This document shows, in pieces, positions 53,220-64,000 of a stretch of 64,000 nucleotides of DNA. A program made the translations under genes and the position numbers. This DNA is from Prorocentrum cordatum (Eukaryota > Sar > Dinophyceae > Prorocentrales > Prorocentraceae). Under the pieces are notes generated by a model that was given only the letters and a program-made list of their open reading frames with translations, did not search any database and was not told where the DNA came from. Position 1 is the first letter of the stretch. The number at the start of each line of letters is the position of its first letter. Where the stretch lies: positions 885,001 to 949,000 of the forward strand of contig CAUYUJ010018059.1 of the NCBI GenBank assembly GCA_963575745.1, read 5' to 3'.

Positions 53220-54207
53220 GTACGAGGGGTCGCCATGGACCTTGGTTGGCCGCCAGTCGCCTGGGGGGTTGGGAACATGCGCAGCCAACCCGATGCGGCT
53301 CCCCCATCATCCCTTTCAAAAAACAATACAGAGTACACTTGGCGGCGGCGGCGGCTGTGGCGGCGGCGGCGGCGGCTGTGGCGGCGGCGGCGGTGGCGGC
53401 AACGGCTGCGGCTGTGGGGGGCGGTGGCGGGAGCGGTGGCGGCAGCGGTTGCGGCTATGGTGGCGGATTGGCAGCGGGGGGCGGCGGCGGCGGCGGCGGC
53501 GGCGGCGGCAGCGCGGCGGCGGCCGGCGGCGGCGGCGGGCAGCGGCGGCGGCGGCACAGGCGGCGGCGGCGGAGGCGGCGGAGGCCCCTAGTAGCTGCCC
53601 ATCCCAAGACGACAGCTAAACATGCCGAGGCTCTGGCCGGACTCGGTTGGAGGGCGGGTGGGAGTGAACGAGACTGCTTGCGGGCGGGAAGGTGGTCCTG
53701 ATCACTGTTCCCTATTGATAAACACCCCCTCCCCCAGGCGACTGGGGGCCAACCAAGGCCCATGCCGACCTCCCCCCACCATCCCTTGTTAGAAAGACGG
53801 CAAAACACACTCTGCCTCCAAATCCGGAACATGCGCAGCCAACCCGATGCGGCCCCCACCCCACCATCCCTGTCAAAAAACAATAATGAATCCACTTGGC
53901 GGCGGCGGCGGCTGCGACGGCTGTGGCGGCTGCGGCGGCTGCGGCGGCTGCGGCGGCTGCGGCGGCTGCGGCGGCTGCGGCGGCTGCGGCGGCGGCGGCG
54001 GCTGCGGCGGCGGGGGCGGCGGCTGCGGGGGCGGGGGCGGGGGCGGGGCGGGGCGGGATCGGGGGCGGGGGCGGCGGTGGCGGCAGCGGCTGCGGCGGCG
54101 GTTTGGCAGCGGGTGGCGGCGGTGGCGGTGGCGGCGGTGGCAGCGGCGGCGGCGGCGGCGGCGGCGGCTGAGGCGGCGGCAGCGGCGGCGGCGGCGGCGG
54201 CGACAGG
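53220..54207. repeat. Two GGC-rich units (unit B)
   Basis: Copy of 38380-39375 with 8 bases fewer in the GGC and GGGGGC tracts. Confidence 0.85.
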
Positions 54208-54350
54208 CGGCGGAGGTGGCGGCGGCGGCGGCGGATTGGCCCCCAGTAGCTTCCCATCCCAAGACAACTGCTCAATATGCCGAGGCTCGGGCCAGACTCG
54301 GGTGCTACGTAGGTGTTGGGAGGGCGGGTGGGGGTGAGCGAGACGGCTTG
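54208..54350. other. Continuation of the GGC-rich family past the duplication
   Basis: CCCAGTAGCTTCCCATCCC and ATGCCGAGGCTCGGGCCAGA match the segment after the first GGC tract (38748-38860), so this is the native end of the second GGC unit, lost at the unit A/B junction. Confidence 0.7.
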
Positions 54351-55418
54351 CGGGCGGGGAGGGGGTAACTTCACCCCTCCCCCTACCCCCTCCCCTGGAC
54401 CTGGACGGAGGGTTCCGCGGGTCGTTGGGGCGCCCGAGATGGCCCAAGACGGCTCCAAGAGGGCCTCAGAGAGCCCAAGATAGCCTCCAAGATGGCTCAA
54501 GATAGCGCAAAATGCCTCAAGATGGATCCCAAGATGCTCCAAGAGGCCTACAGACCGCACCAAGACGGCCCGCGGGCGGGGAGGGGGTAACTTGACCCCT
54601 CCCCCTGGACGGAGGGTTCCGCGGGTCGTTGGGGCACCCGAGATGGCCCAAGACGGCTCCAAGAGGGCCTCAGAGAGCCCAAGATAGCCTCCAAGATGGC
54701 TCAAGATAGCGCAAGATGCCTCAAGATGGATCCCAAGATGCTCCAAGAGGCCTACAGACCGCACCAAGACGGCCCGCGGGCGGGGAGGGGGTAACTTGGC
54801 CCCTCCCCCTACCCCCTCCCCTGGACCTGGACGGAGGGTTCCGCGGGTCGTTGGGGCGCCCGAGATGGCCCAAGACGGCTCCAAGAGGGCCTCAGAGAGC
54901 CCAAGATAGCCTCCAAGATGGCTCAAGATAGCGCAAGATGCCTCAAGATGGATCCCAAGATGCTCCAAGAGGCCTACCGACCGCACCAAGACGGCCCGCG
55001 GGCGGGGAGGGGGTAACTTGACCCCTCCCCCTACCCCCTCCCCTGGACCTGGACGGAGGGTTCCGCGGGTCGTTGGTGCGCCCGAGATGGCCCAAGACGG
55101 CTCCAAGAGGGCCTCAGAGAGCCCAAGATAGCCTCCAAGGTGGCTCAAGATAGCGCAAGATGCCTCAAGATGGATCAGGATCCCAAGAACCTCCAAGAGG
55201 CCTACAGACCGCACCAAGACGGCCCGCGGGCGGGGAGGGGGTAACTTGACCCCTCCCCCTACCCCCTCCCCTGGACCTGGACGGAGGGTTCCGCGGGTCG
55301 TTGGGGCGCCCGAGATGGCCCAAGACGGCTCCAAGAGGGCCTCAGAGAGCCCAAGATAGCCTCCAAGATGGCTCAAGATAGCGCAAGATGCCTCAAGATG
55401 GATCCCAAGATGCTCATG
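54351..55418. repeat. Five tandem 222-bp satellite units
   Basis: CGGGCGGGGAGGGGGTAACT starts units at 54351, 54573, 54777, 54999 and 55227, giving lengths 222, 204, 222 and 228. Each has a C-rich block, CCTGGACCTGGACGGAGGG, and a CAAGA segment ending GATGGATCCCAAGATGCTCC or a close variant. The block matches the left half of the 966-bp insertion. Confidence 0.95.
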
Positions 55419-55472
55419 ATTCGGGCCTCTCGGGGAGCTCCCCACGGAGCTCCCCGAGAGGCCCGAATCATG
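55415..55472. repeat. Perfect 27-bp palindrome with 4-base loop
   Basis: The left arm 55415-55441 (CATGATTCGGGCCTCTCGGG and on) and the right arm 55446-55472 (ending GAGAGGCCCGAATCATG) are exact reverse complements around CCAC. Confidence 0.95.
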
Positions 55473-56160
55473 CCAGAACTGAGGGAGCATCAATGTTTTT
55501 GGCTTTCTCGCTTTTTCGCTTCCGATGGCCTTCACAGGCCTCAAGATGGCTCCAAGATTGCCCAAGAAGGCCCCAAGAGAGGCCCAAGAGAGCCCCAAGA
55601 CGGCCCTAAGAGCGCCCAAGAGCGCTCCAAGATCGCCTCACGAGGGGCCCAAGAAGCGATTCGAGGCACTCTAGAGGGGCAGGGCTAATATACGACCCCC
55701 TCTTCTTTGATAGATCTCATCCAACATGGCCCAAAGAGCGTCCCGAAAGCTCCCAAGAGCGCCTCAAGAGCGCCCAAGAGAGCCCCAAGAGGCGCCCAAG
55801 AGGCCTCCGAAGAGGCTCCCAAGAGACCCCCAAGATGCCCCAAGAGGCTCTCGAGATACGCAAGAGGCTCCTGGGACCGCCAAGAGGCCCCAAAGACGGC
55901 CCAAGAGGCCCCCAAGCTCGCCATTGTCCTCCTCCTCCTCCTCCTCTTCTTTTTCTTCCTCCTCCTTCCTCCCCCTCCCTCTCCTCCTCCTCCTCCTCCT
56001 TCTCCTCCTTCTCGTCCTCCACGTCGTCTTCGCCCTCCTCCATTTCCTCCTCCTCATCTTCCTCCTCCTCCTCCTCCTCCCCCTCTCCTGCTCCTCCTCC
56101 TGCTCCTCCTCTTCCTCATCCTACTCCGACGACGACTCCTCCTACATCTTCCCCCTCTTG
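55473..56160 (+). repeat. CAAGA-array family member with core and TCC tract
   Basis: Core CAATGTTTTTGGCTTTCTCG at 55491, then CTTCCGATGGCC, an array of CCCAAGAGAGCC units to 55920, and TCC-rich microsatellite to about 56130. This is the same order as in the insertion at 48283. Confidence 0.8.
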
Positions 56161-56640
56161 GGACTCCCTGATGGTACATACGCATGGCCAAGATACTCTG
56201 CGGTGGCTGAATACGGCGAGTGCTAGAGCCCATGGGGGGCCTGCGTGTGTAGTTGCAGCTCAAGATGCGGGGATCATCGCAATCTTTCTTGATAAATTCA
56301 ACGAGCACCTCGCAGCAAAGATCCGTCCACCATCCATGTTGTTGACTTCCCACCTTTTCGCTTCCGATGCGCTGAGAGGTCCGGAGGCGATCTGTCAGGC
56401 TCCAGAGGGGGATCGCAAATCCGCCGATCCGGCGTGTGAGTTTCAAGGAGTCTCAGCTACAGCCTCGAGGCTGAGCTTCAGCCTCTGGGGGGGTCGCCGG
56501 GGTGGCTCTGCCGGGGAAGGGGGGGTGGGGGGGGGGGGGGGGGGTGCGAGTTTCCGGCGAACCCCGGGGCCGCTCCGGGGGAGTGGAAGATAGGGGGGGG
56601 GGGGGCGCCATGCTCCGCTTTTTCCGGCGCTTTGGAGGAG
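56161..56640. other. Unassigned, with G-runs
   Basis: Contains TTTTCGCTTCCGATGCG (56357), again from the array-family core, and two long G runs near 56521-56545 and 56593-56606. No gene seen. Confidence 0.5.
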
Positions 56641-57200
56641 GGGGGGGGCCCAAGAGACCCCCAAGGGGTTCCAAGAGGGCCCCGAGTCGCCGAAAAATCG
56701 CTCCAAGACGCCCGAGATGGCCTCCAGACGGCCCAAGGTGTCTCCAAGACGCCCCAAGAAGCTTCCAAGAGGCCTCCCAAGAGGGCCCCAAGAGGCCAGA
56801 ATCGTTGATTTTCATTGGTTTTCTCAGGGTTTTTAGCGTTCTTGCCTTTTCGGGCGTCCGACGCTCGAAGACGGCCCAAGAGGCCCCCAAGTCCGTCCCA
56901 AGACGGCCCACGATGCTTCCAACACGGCCCAAGAGAGCCCCAAGACGGCCCAAGAGGGCCCCAAGACGGCCCAAGAGGGCCTCTGGACAGCCCAAGAAGG
57001 CCCCAAGAGAGCCCCAAGAGGGGCCCAAGAGGGGGACCACGAACCGAAAGAACCGAGCTTTCCGCCCCAAGAGGCCCCCAGGAGGCCCCAAGAGACCCCC
57101 AAGGGGCCCCAAGAAGCCCACAAGAGGCCCAAAAGAGGTTCCAAGAGGCCCCAAAACAGCTCCCCAGAGGCCTCCAGACTGCCTCCGGCAGGCCCCCGGT
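56641..57200 (+). repeat. Degenerate CAAGA array with core
   Basis: Dense CCCAAGAGGCCCC and CCAAGACGGCC units, interrupted at 56800-56875 by GTTGATTTTCATTGGTTTTC and CCTTTTCGGGCGTCCGAC, a diverged core. Confidence 0.8.
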
Positions 57201-57747
57201 TTCTTCCGCGGCACCGCCCAGGGCGCCACCGGCAGGATGTCCTCCGTCTCATCGTTTTCCTTCAAGTTATCGCCTCTTCCTCATTCTCCTCCTCCTCCTC
57301 TGCGACCTCACTCCTATCCCTCAACGATCGCGTCACCGAGTGCCTCTTCTTTGAAACATCCTCGCTCTTCAAACGCACATCCATACACACATGCATACAT
57401 ACCTACATTTAAACACATTTGCATACATAGAAAAACAATCTTCCAGACATACATACTTACATTCACACACATACACACATATTATCATACACACATACAA
57501 ACATACATACAAACTAAATACATACATACGCGCACAAGCATACATACATACATACGTACCTACACACAGGCACACATGATCAATGCATGCATACATGCAT
57601 GCACGCGTACATACACACACATATATCGTGAAACTCACCGCGTGCTCGAAACTTGAGAGAGACCGCGGGAAGTCGAGAGAAGCCGCGGAACGAGGCCTCT
57701 ACTACTACTACCACTACTACCACAACCACTACTACTACTACTACTAC

Positions 57748-57779
<32 letters not shown>

Positions 57780-58029
57780 GCTACTACTACTACTACTACT
57801 ACTACTACTAATACTACTACTAGTACTACAGGAGCGTTTCCCAACTAGTATGTGTGTGTGGGTGATGCTGTGTGCGCATGTCTGCGGCGCAGGTTAAGTG
57901 GTGTGACTGTGTGTGTGCGTTTGAGTGTGCGCCCATAATTTCTGCGTCTGGAGAATAACCCCGAGCGACCCGGATCGGCGGCACTGGCCGAAGGCCACTA
58001 CAATACACGCCGCCTTTCCTTGTGCTGGA
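57201..58029. repeat. CATA-rich and (ACT)n microsatellites
   Basis: CATACATA/CACACATA-rich sequence at 57370-57625, (ACT)n at 57698-57830, GTGT-rich at 57850-57930. The remainder shows no gene. Confidence 0.85.
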
Positions 58030-58275
58030 TGGCATTCCAAATGGCCCCAAGAGGGCCCGAAGAACTCCCAATAGACCCCAGGGAGGACCCCAACGGCTCC
58101 CGAGAGGGCCCCAAGAGATCTCTAATATAGCACCAAGAGGACTCCAAAAAGCTCCACGAACTCTCTAATTTCACTATTGTCGGCCTTTTTGTCTCATTAT
58201 ACGCTCACATGTGTCCCGACAGATCGACCGGGCATCGTTTCTGCATGGACTTGTGGGGATACGCGAAGAGTCAAG
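58030..58275 (+). repeat. CAAGA array and 3' tail of the array family
   Basis: 58030-58160 is a short array. 58222-58270 (GGGCATCGTTTCTGCATGG, then GTGGGGATACGCGAAGAGTC) matches the right end of the 966-bp insertion, so this is another right end of the family. Confidence 0.7.
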
Positions 58276-60365
58276 ACCTACATACATCTCAGCTGCAATT
58301 GGTCGTCGCAGAGGTTAATGTTCGGAGCCACATTTATGATTCCAGTCGTCTGTTGTCGTGCTTCATCCGAGAATGATAACGCCTGAAGGATGGTGGCGTA
58401 ACAACCTCCCTGGCACAACTCGCTCTTCACAAGGAAGCAAGCGAGGCCTGCATCGGGGGGGCCCAAAGAAAAGCGATTGACCCGTCTCCCGGGTGGGAGG
58501 AAGGGGCCAAACGGCAGGGTGACGCTGGAGGACGCCGGAGGAAGACGGGGCGGGACGCGCGCCTTTTCTTTCTTTGGATCTGCCTAGCCACAGCCCTGCA
58601 AGCTGTAGAGATCCACGGTCACACGAGAACATCAAGGAGAAAGTATGGGCAAAAGAGATACGAATATGAGCATCGTTTAGAAGATCCCCATCCTCAGCGA
58701 CGTGGCCTGGGCCCCACTGGCCGATTTACCCCCTAGATGGGGAGACAAGCCATTCCCTTCGGGTTTCGAGGGGTGTATCCCCAACTTGGGTGGTAATTTG
58801 GTGAGGGTCTCGAAGCGGATGGAGATGGAGACGGGGATCGGATAAACGATACCGAAATACGAATATTACACAAATATTGAGGCACCCTGCGCGATCCGCC
58901 GGCAGCATGCACGGGGCACGGCGCGCCTTGACAGTGTGCCGCGAACGCCTCCCCTCTGGACGGGCCCGCAAGGTACTCACGTGCCGGACGTTTGCTACGA
59001 GCCACGACGCACAGGATTCGACCTGACCCAAGGAACGACAAATCAGGAACGGGGCCCCTTTTTCTCCAAGTGAGTCTGCGAAGTCCGAAGGAAGGATTGC
59101 AAAAAAAGCCCAAGAATTGCAATCCTTCGTTCAAGTGAGGGCCCCTTTTCCTCCAAGCGAGTCTGCGGAGTCCGAAGGAACACCGCCGGGGCTCGCCGCC
59201 AAACAGGCAGCGGAGCGACTGTAGACCAGAGGGGACAGCCGAGCCCCTTGCGAAGAGCACGACGCAGGGCTCGAGGCAGGGGCTCGAAGCCCCGACGAAG
59301 GTGCCAGGACGGCGACCCTCCGGCGCGCGCGAGGTGGCACCCGACACGCCGAGGCCGCCCAGGCCTCGCGCGGTGGTCGTCGCTCCCCTCGCGCCGCCGC
59401 GCCGCCGAGCCCCCCCGGAGGAGAGCGCAGCCGCTCTGGCCCAGGCCGCGACTCGCGAGGCTCGAGCGCCTTCGCGCCCCCCCACCGGGCCACCCAGACA
59501 CGGCGAGGGCGTCCCAAGACGGCGCCAGACGCACTTTTCGGTGGCCCGGGCGCGCCCCGCGATACCCCTCGGTCGGAAGAGAAGCAGGTCGAAGCACGAA
59601 GCAGGAAGGCGTTGCAAATAGGTTGGGTGTCCGCCCGTGCCCCGAGGAGGACGGAGAAGGTGAGGCCACTCGATCATTGAAGTAGGAAGGCGCTTGAAAT
59701 AGATTTGGATCCGGGAATCCAGAAGTACCTACTCTCAACGATCGATGGGTACTGCCCGGTGCCCTGTCCCCGCGGAGGACCTGGAAGTACATCGACCTCG
59801 TGCTGCTTGCCGTGAGGAACGCTGCGCGAGGAACGCGGGGGGGCTTCTCTGGCCACGACGAGCCTCGGCCACGATTAAGGAGGAGGTGGGAGGACAAGCT
59901 AGGTGCGCTCGCGTCATATCTGACGTCCTATCCGTCCCTCCCATCCCTTACCATGGCGCTGATTTTCTCTATCCGCGGACGCGTGTCGTAGCGGACCTGT
60001 GGCTCCGCGCGCGCGTGCGTAGTGCGGCGCGGTGGTGGCGGGCGGATGGGCGCGCGAGAAAGAGGCCCGCGCTGGGGCGAGAACGCCATCCTGAACGACG
60101 GAGGCCAAACACCGATCCGAAAATGAGGCCCACGCTGCAGCGGGAGCACGATTCGGAACGATTCGGGAGCAGAAATGAGGCCGGCGCCTTAGCGAGAGCA
60201 GCATTTTGAAAAAAAAGCAGGCGAAAACCCGTTTCCCGGGAATCCTGTGTAAAATTATCCCGGCAAAGCAACCTAACAGCGATGTGTAGAAGCATATCTG
60301 AAAGCATTCCCCTTAAGATTCAGATGAAAATCCAGTTGTAGAATTCTGCTGTTCTCGCAGTCGTA
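58276..60365. other. No clear gene; short direct repeats
   Basis: Direct repeat 59052-59093/59139-59180 (CTCCAAGTGAGTCTGCGAAG vs CTCCAAGCGAGTCTGCGGAG) flanks a hairpin with arms GAAGGATTGC (59091) and GCAATCCTTC (59119). A second repeat pair, AGGAAGGCGTTGCAAATAG and AGGAAGGCGCTTGAAATAG, lies at 59602 and 59684. Minus-strand open frames at 58733-59677 are GC-rich without recognisable domains. Confidence 0.5.
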
Positions 60366-60369
60366 GTCG

Positions 60370-60705
60370 CATTCGCGATGACAGTCGCAGCGGCAACGGC
60401 AGTCGCAGTCACAGCCTCAGCCTCAGCCTGCCTCAGCCTCAGCCTCAGCCTGCCTCAGCCTCAGCCTGCCTCAGCCTCAGCCTCAGCCTGCTTCAGCCTC
60501 AGCCTCAGTCTGCCTTCAGCCTCGGCCTCAGCCTCAGCCTGCCTCAGCCTCAGCCTGCATCAGCCTCAGCCTCAGCCTCAGCCTGCCTCAGCATCAGCCT
60601 GCCTCAGCCTCAGCCTCAGCCTACCTCAGCCTCAGCCTCAGTCTGCTTCAGCCTCAGCCTCAGTCAGCCTGCCTCAGCCTCAGCCTCAGGCCTCAGCATT
60701 CAAAA
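60370..60705. repeat. CAGCCT hexanucleotide minisatellite
   Basis: (CAGCCT)n with GCCT and CAGTCT variants; translates as Ser-Leu or Pro-Gln repeats. Confidence 0.95.
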
Positions 60706-61025
60706 TGTGGCCCAGGAATGGAGTTCTGGGAACTAGAAGAACACGAAGTGGCCTACAGTTGGCTCCGGGCATTCAAAATCATGCCCAGGAATGGAGTTCT
60801 GGGAACTGAAGACACGAAGTGGCCTACAGTTGGCTCCGGGCATCCAAAATGTGGCCCGGGAATGGAGTTCTGGGAACTCGAAGAGCACGAAGTGGCCTAC
60901 AGTTGGCTCCGGGCATCCAAAATGTGGCCCGGGAATGGAGTTCTGGGAAGTCGAAGAGCACGAAGTGGCCTACAGTTGGCTCCGGGCATCCAAAATGTGG
61001 CCCGGGAATGGAGTTCTGGGAGCAC
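60706..61025. repeat. 73-bp minisatellite, about four units
   Basis: GAATGGAGTTCTGGGAACT starts units at 60716, 60789, 60860, 60933 and 61006 (spacing 73, 71, 73, 73). The period is not a multiple of three, so the units are unlikely to be coding. Confidence 0.9.
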
Positions 61026-62094
61026 CAAGAGCGATTTTGCGAGGATGTCCCAAGCGATTTCGGCTTCGGCGGCAGCCGCGGCGGCAGCCTGTCCGGGTCC
61101 CGCCCCGACCCCCCTGTGGAGTCATCTGCTGCTTTCTTTTGAGACCACTAGAAACCTATCAGCAAAAGCTGTTAGGAAAAAACAGTACGCGGGGGGGGGT
61201 CGGATATCTTCGGGACGCCATCAGGGGAAGTGGGAGAGTATTTTCATATTGTGTAATTGTGGAGGAGGAGGAGGCCTCAAAGCCCGAGACCCTCCTGAAC
61301 CCCAAAGGGGCCCTCACTGCATCGTCTTGACTGCAGGCCCGAATCGCGACGACCAGGACCCTCCGCGCGGCCAGCGCCCAGAAGGGGCTCCCGCGAAGGC
61401 ACGCGGCGGTTCGGCGGAGTGTGCTCTCGGGCGGCAGGGCGCCAGCCGTCCGATGCCGGCGGCCCGGCGCAAGTCGCCACTCCAATAAGGCGACTTCGGC
61501 CAGAGCGCGGCTGCTGAAACCAAGGGCAGGGTCGCCACAAGTCTACGCTGTAGTAAGAGGTCGGGTGCAAGACTGAAGCTTTTCCAGCACAAGAGCTCAA
61601 GCTTTGCAGCCAGCGACACTTGACGAGTGAGGACAGAATGTCTGGACTGGACACCTTCGGTGCCGTCGGCGTTCACTCCCCAATCGAGTTGGACTTCGCT
61701 CCCCAGAACTCTCGTGCCAAATCTCAGGAGTCGCCTGCAAACTCCAAGTGGCCAAAACTGGTCTCCCAAAGAACGAACTGGGCCGATCAATGGACAAGCG
61801 TCCAACCATGCCGTCCTCGAGCGGTCTCAGATGCAGACACCAGGCCACGGCGGCTTTGAAACAAACAGGGTCAGCTCGTGACAGCTCAGCCCCGCGCAGA
61901 TCCTGCGCGCACTCAGCTTGCCCCGCTTCAGGGCATTCTGCCAGATCAACCTGGCGTGGACCGCGACAGACGGCAAATGGAGCGAGGCCGAGGTGCTGCC
62001 CGAATGGGACTCTCCCACAACAGTTCAGAGCAACAACTCAGAAGGCAGACGCCCTCACAACGTATTGTAGGTGACGCCAACAGTCTGCCATGGC
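61026..62094. other. No clear gene
   Basis: GC-rich sequence with short open frames on both strands; no domain or repeat stands out. Confidence 0.4.
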
Positions 62095-62296
62095 CTACCA
62101 TCGGCTACACGCAAGAGTAACCCTGCGTAAGAGTGACCTTTGGTGCGCGGCTTTTGGGGGGCCGCGGGGGAACCAAACTCAGGCGCGCAAGACGCTACTA
62201 TCGCATCGCAATCGGTGATCGGGGGACCCCATTGTGCCCGCACCAAAGGTCACTCCGGCGAACGGTCACTCTTACGTGTAGTCGATACCATGGTAG
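62095..62296. mobile_element. MITE-like element with about 55-bp inverted repeats
   Basis: The left end (CTACCATCGGCTACACGCAA, then GAGTGACCTTTGGTGCG) and the reverse complement of the right end (CTACCATGGTATCGACTACA, then GAGTGACCTTTGGTGCG) match with small gaps. The interior is about 90 bases without an ORF. CCATGG occurs at both ends. Confidence 0.65.
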
Positions 62297-63295
62297 GCGC
62301 AAGGGATGGCCGAGCTTGGACTGCGTCGGCTGGGCGACGGGGGAAGCCTGCCTGCGCATGAGAAGTAGGCCCACTGCGCGGCAGTGACTCGGCGGTCTTC
62401 GCCCCCCAAAGCTGTCCTGCCCTGTCCCACCCCCAAGGTGAGATCCGATCGCCGAAGACCTGAACATCTTCGCCGAAGACTGTTAACATTGCGCAATGCA
62501 CGGCTCTGGAGGTGTCCCTGGGCCTGGAAGTCCCTGACGGTGGCTGCTCGAACGTCCTCTCGCCTCCGTGCCACCAGGACATGCAGACTGCCCGACAGCC
62601 CAGGAGGTGGCGCGGGGTGTGCTCCTGGAGGGAAGAGCTGCTCCCCTGCTACCATTTGGTGGAGCCTGCAGTCGGCCGGTATTATGAGGATGCGCGTGAA
62701 GGATGCGAGGGCCTTGGACGCCCATGGCGAAGCTTCTCGAGCGGGGAGCGGCCGACGAAAGTGGCCAAGGATGGGCCGAGGAGGCAAGGATGTAAGGGTA
62801 CCCTTGGGAAGGTTGCCCATCCATATTGTGCGGGCACGCGCGGGCGGTACACGAAGTGGGCACTCCCCCCCCCAGGCCGTCCGCCCCTCTTGCAGCGCCT
62901 CTCTGCAGGCTGTCTCGGAGACCCCCCGCGGGCCCCTGGAGGTATACCGGGTGGCCCCCGAAGAGACGCGGATCGACGCCCCGGGAGTTCTCGGGAAACC
63001 TGGAACGGTCCTCGTTGGCCTGGGGAATCCCTGGGACTGCCCATCAACCAAGGGGAGAGCTGTGCTTCTGACGTGTGTTGTCGCTCTGTTGGTTCGAGTG
63101 AACGCAGTAGCCGCAGCGACAGCGACCAGGTTGAAAGCCAGCCCTCCGACGCGATCGACGTGCCAGCTGAGGGCCAACAACAAATCCACAGCAGAGACCT
63201 TTCTCCAGACTCTCGAAAGCGAGGCCATGGCGTATGAGATGCTCATGGTGGCAAGTTACGGGGGAGTGGACGGGGTTTCGCCTTCTCATGATCCT
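62297..63295. other. No recognisable gene
   Basis: The plus-strand frame from 62384 (to 63730) is open but ends in the TCC tract; residues 1-280 show no domain I recognise. A minus-strand frame (63246-62272) overlaps it. Neither can be chosen. Confidence 0.35.
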
Positions 63296-63560
63296 TCGCG
63301 ACCTCCTCATCCAATTCCTCATCCTGCTCCTACTCGTCCTCCGCCTCCCACTTTCCCTCCCGCTCCTCCCGCTCCTCTTCTTCCTCCTCCTCCTCCTCCT
63401 CCTTCCTCTCCTCCTCCTCCTCCTCCTCCTCCTCCTCCTCCTCTCCTCCTCCTCCCTCTCCTCCTCCTCCTCCTCCTCCTCCTCCTCCTCCTCCTCCGCC
63501 TCCTCTTTTTCCTCCTCCTCCTCCTCCTCCTCCTCCTCCGCCTCTTCCTCCTCCTCCTCG
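63296..63560. repeat. (TCC)n tract
   Basis: Nearly pure CTC/TCC repeats. Confidence 0.95.
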
Positions 63561-64000
63561 GTCATCTTGCTCAGAGGTGGTTTTGCTGGGGCGGCCAACG
63601 CCGCTGCGCTCAATTCCATACCTTGCGCCCGCGTTGCCCCCCCCCCCCCCCACCCGGGCGCGGCGCTGCTCGGGCTCGTGGTGCTCACGATGAGGCTCCC
63701 GCGCTGTTAGACTCAACGTGCATCAAATGAGAAACGGTTGGGTGACATGTCCCGTGGGTTTTGCCACATCGGCATCATCTGCTTTTGTGTTACTGGTGGG
63801 CGTGCACGGGACTTTGAGACCTGACAGATGCAGCTGGCGGTCCGTGCTGTCTTGCGGTCAGGTCGGAACCCTGCCCACCATACAAGCAGGAACTGCGCAT
63901 GTACCGACATCGCTGGGACTCCATCGGCTACGCAGAAGCTCATAAAAAAAAAGGATTCCACTCACGAGACTACGTTCATATCGTTTGGACATCCTTGCCC
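63561..64000. other. No recognisable gene
   Basis: Short C-run near 63640, otherwise unremarkable sequence to the window end. Confidence 0.4.

Noticed and set aside
53712-55619. 635-codon minus-strand frame called as a gene
   Set aside because: Made of GGC tract plus 222-bp satellite; no domain. The preserved frame is listed only as an observation.
62384-63730. 448-codon plus-strand frame as a gene
   Set aside because: Ends in a TCC tract, overlaps a long minus-strand frame, and has no recognisable motif.

Overview
The window looks like nuclear DNA of a dinoflagellate. The evidence is circumstantial: very GC-rich single-copy sequence, long low-complexity tracts, few recognisable genes, a gene that needs a GC-AG intron flanked by short direct repeats, and tyrosine-recombinase, LINE and Penelope-like retroelements with their own reverse transcriptases. 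I see no rRNA, tRNA, CRISPR array, bacterial operon or exact copy of the dinoflagellate spliced leader.

Left third (1-24.4 kb). A 1.07-kb element with terminal inverted repeats (11-1079) carries satellite DNA. A CS-domain (p23/NudC-like) gene follows (1644-2360). Next is a 6.4-kb tyrosine-recombinase retrotransposon (2546-8977) with the split direct repeat layout A1-ORFs-B1-A2-B2; it encodes a small membrane ORF, Gag, RT, RNase H, tyrosine recombinase and a methyltransferase. After microsatellites, foldback elements and a 234-bp inverted-repeat element comes one host-type gene (13403-15608): a superfamily-2 helicase with both ATPase motifs degenerate, two helicase-associated domains and a degenerate J-like tail. 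The 5' part of a second, related tyrosine-recombinase element lies at 19417-21575.

Middle (24.4-54.2 kb). A 13.6-kb block (25745-39375) is followed head to tail by a 14.8-kb near-identical block (39376-54207). Each holds the 5' part of a LINE (complete to its stop only in the first block, where it starts upstream of the block), a decayed RT/RNase H/methyltransferase remnant of a tyrosine-recombinase element, a degenerate short-repeat array with a perfect palindrome, a Penelope-like element with an N-terminal GIY-YIG nuclease and long terminal direct repeats, and GGC-rich tracts. The second block has a clean 966-bp insertion inside its Penelope-like element. The first block keeps the empty site, so this one pair defines the ends of a new non-autonomous element.

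Right (54.2-64 kb). No convincing gene. Five 222-bp satellite units, a second perfect palindrome, more degenerate CAAGA-type arrays, microsatellites, a 73-bp minisatellite and a MITE-like inverted-repeat element (62095-62296).

Most coding capacity belongs to retroelements. The main items to follow up are the split-repeat element with its membrane ORF and YxDN-type RT, the filled/empty insertion pair and the array family it belongs to, the GIY-YIG Penelope-like element, and the ATPase-dead helicase gene.
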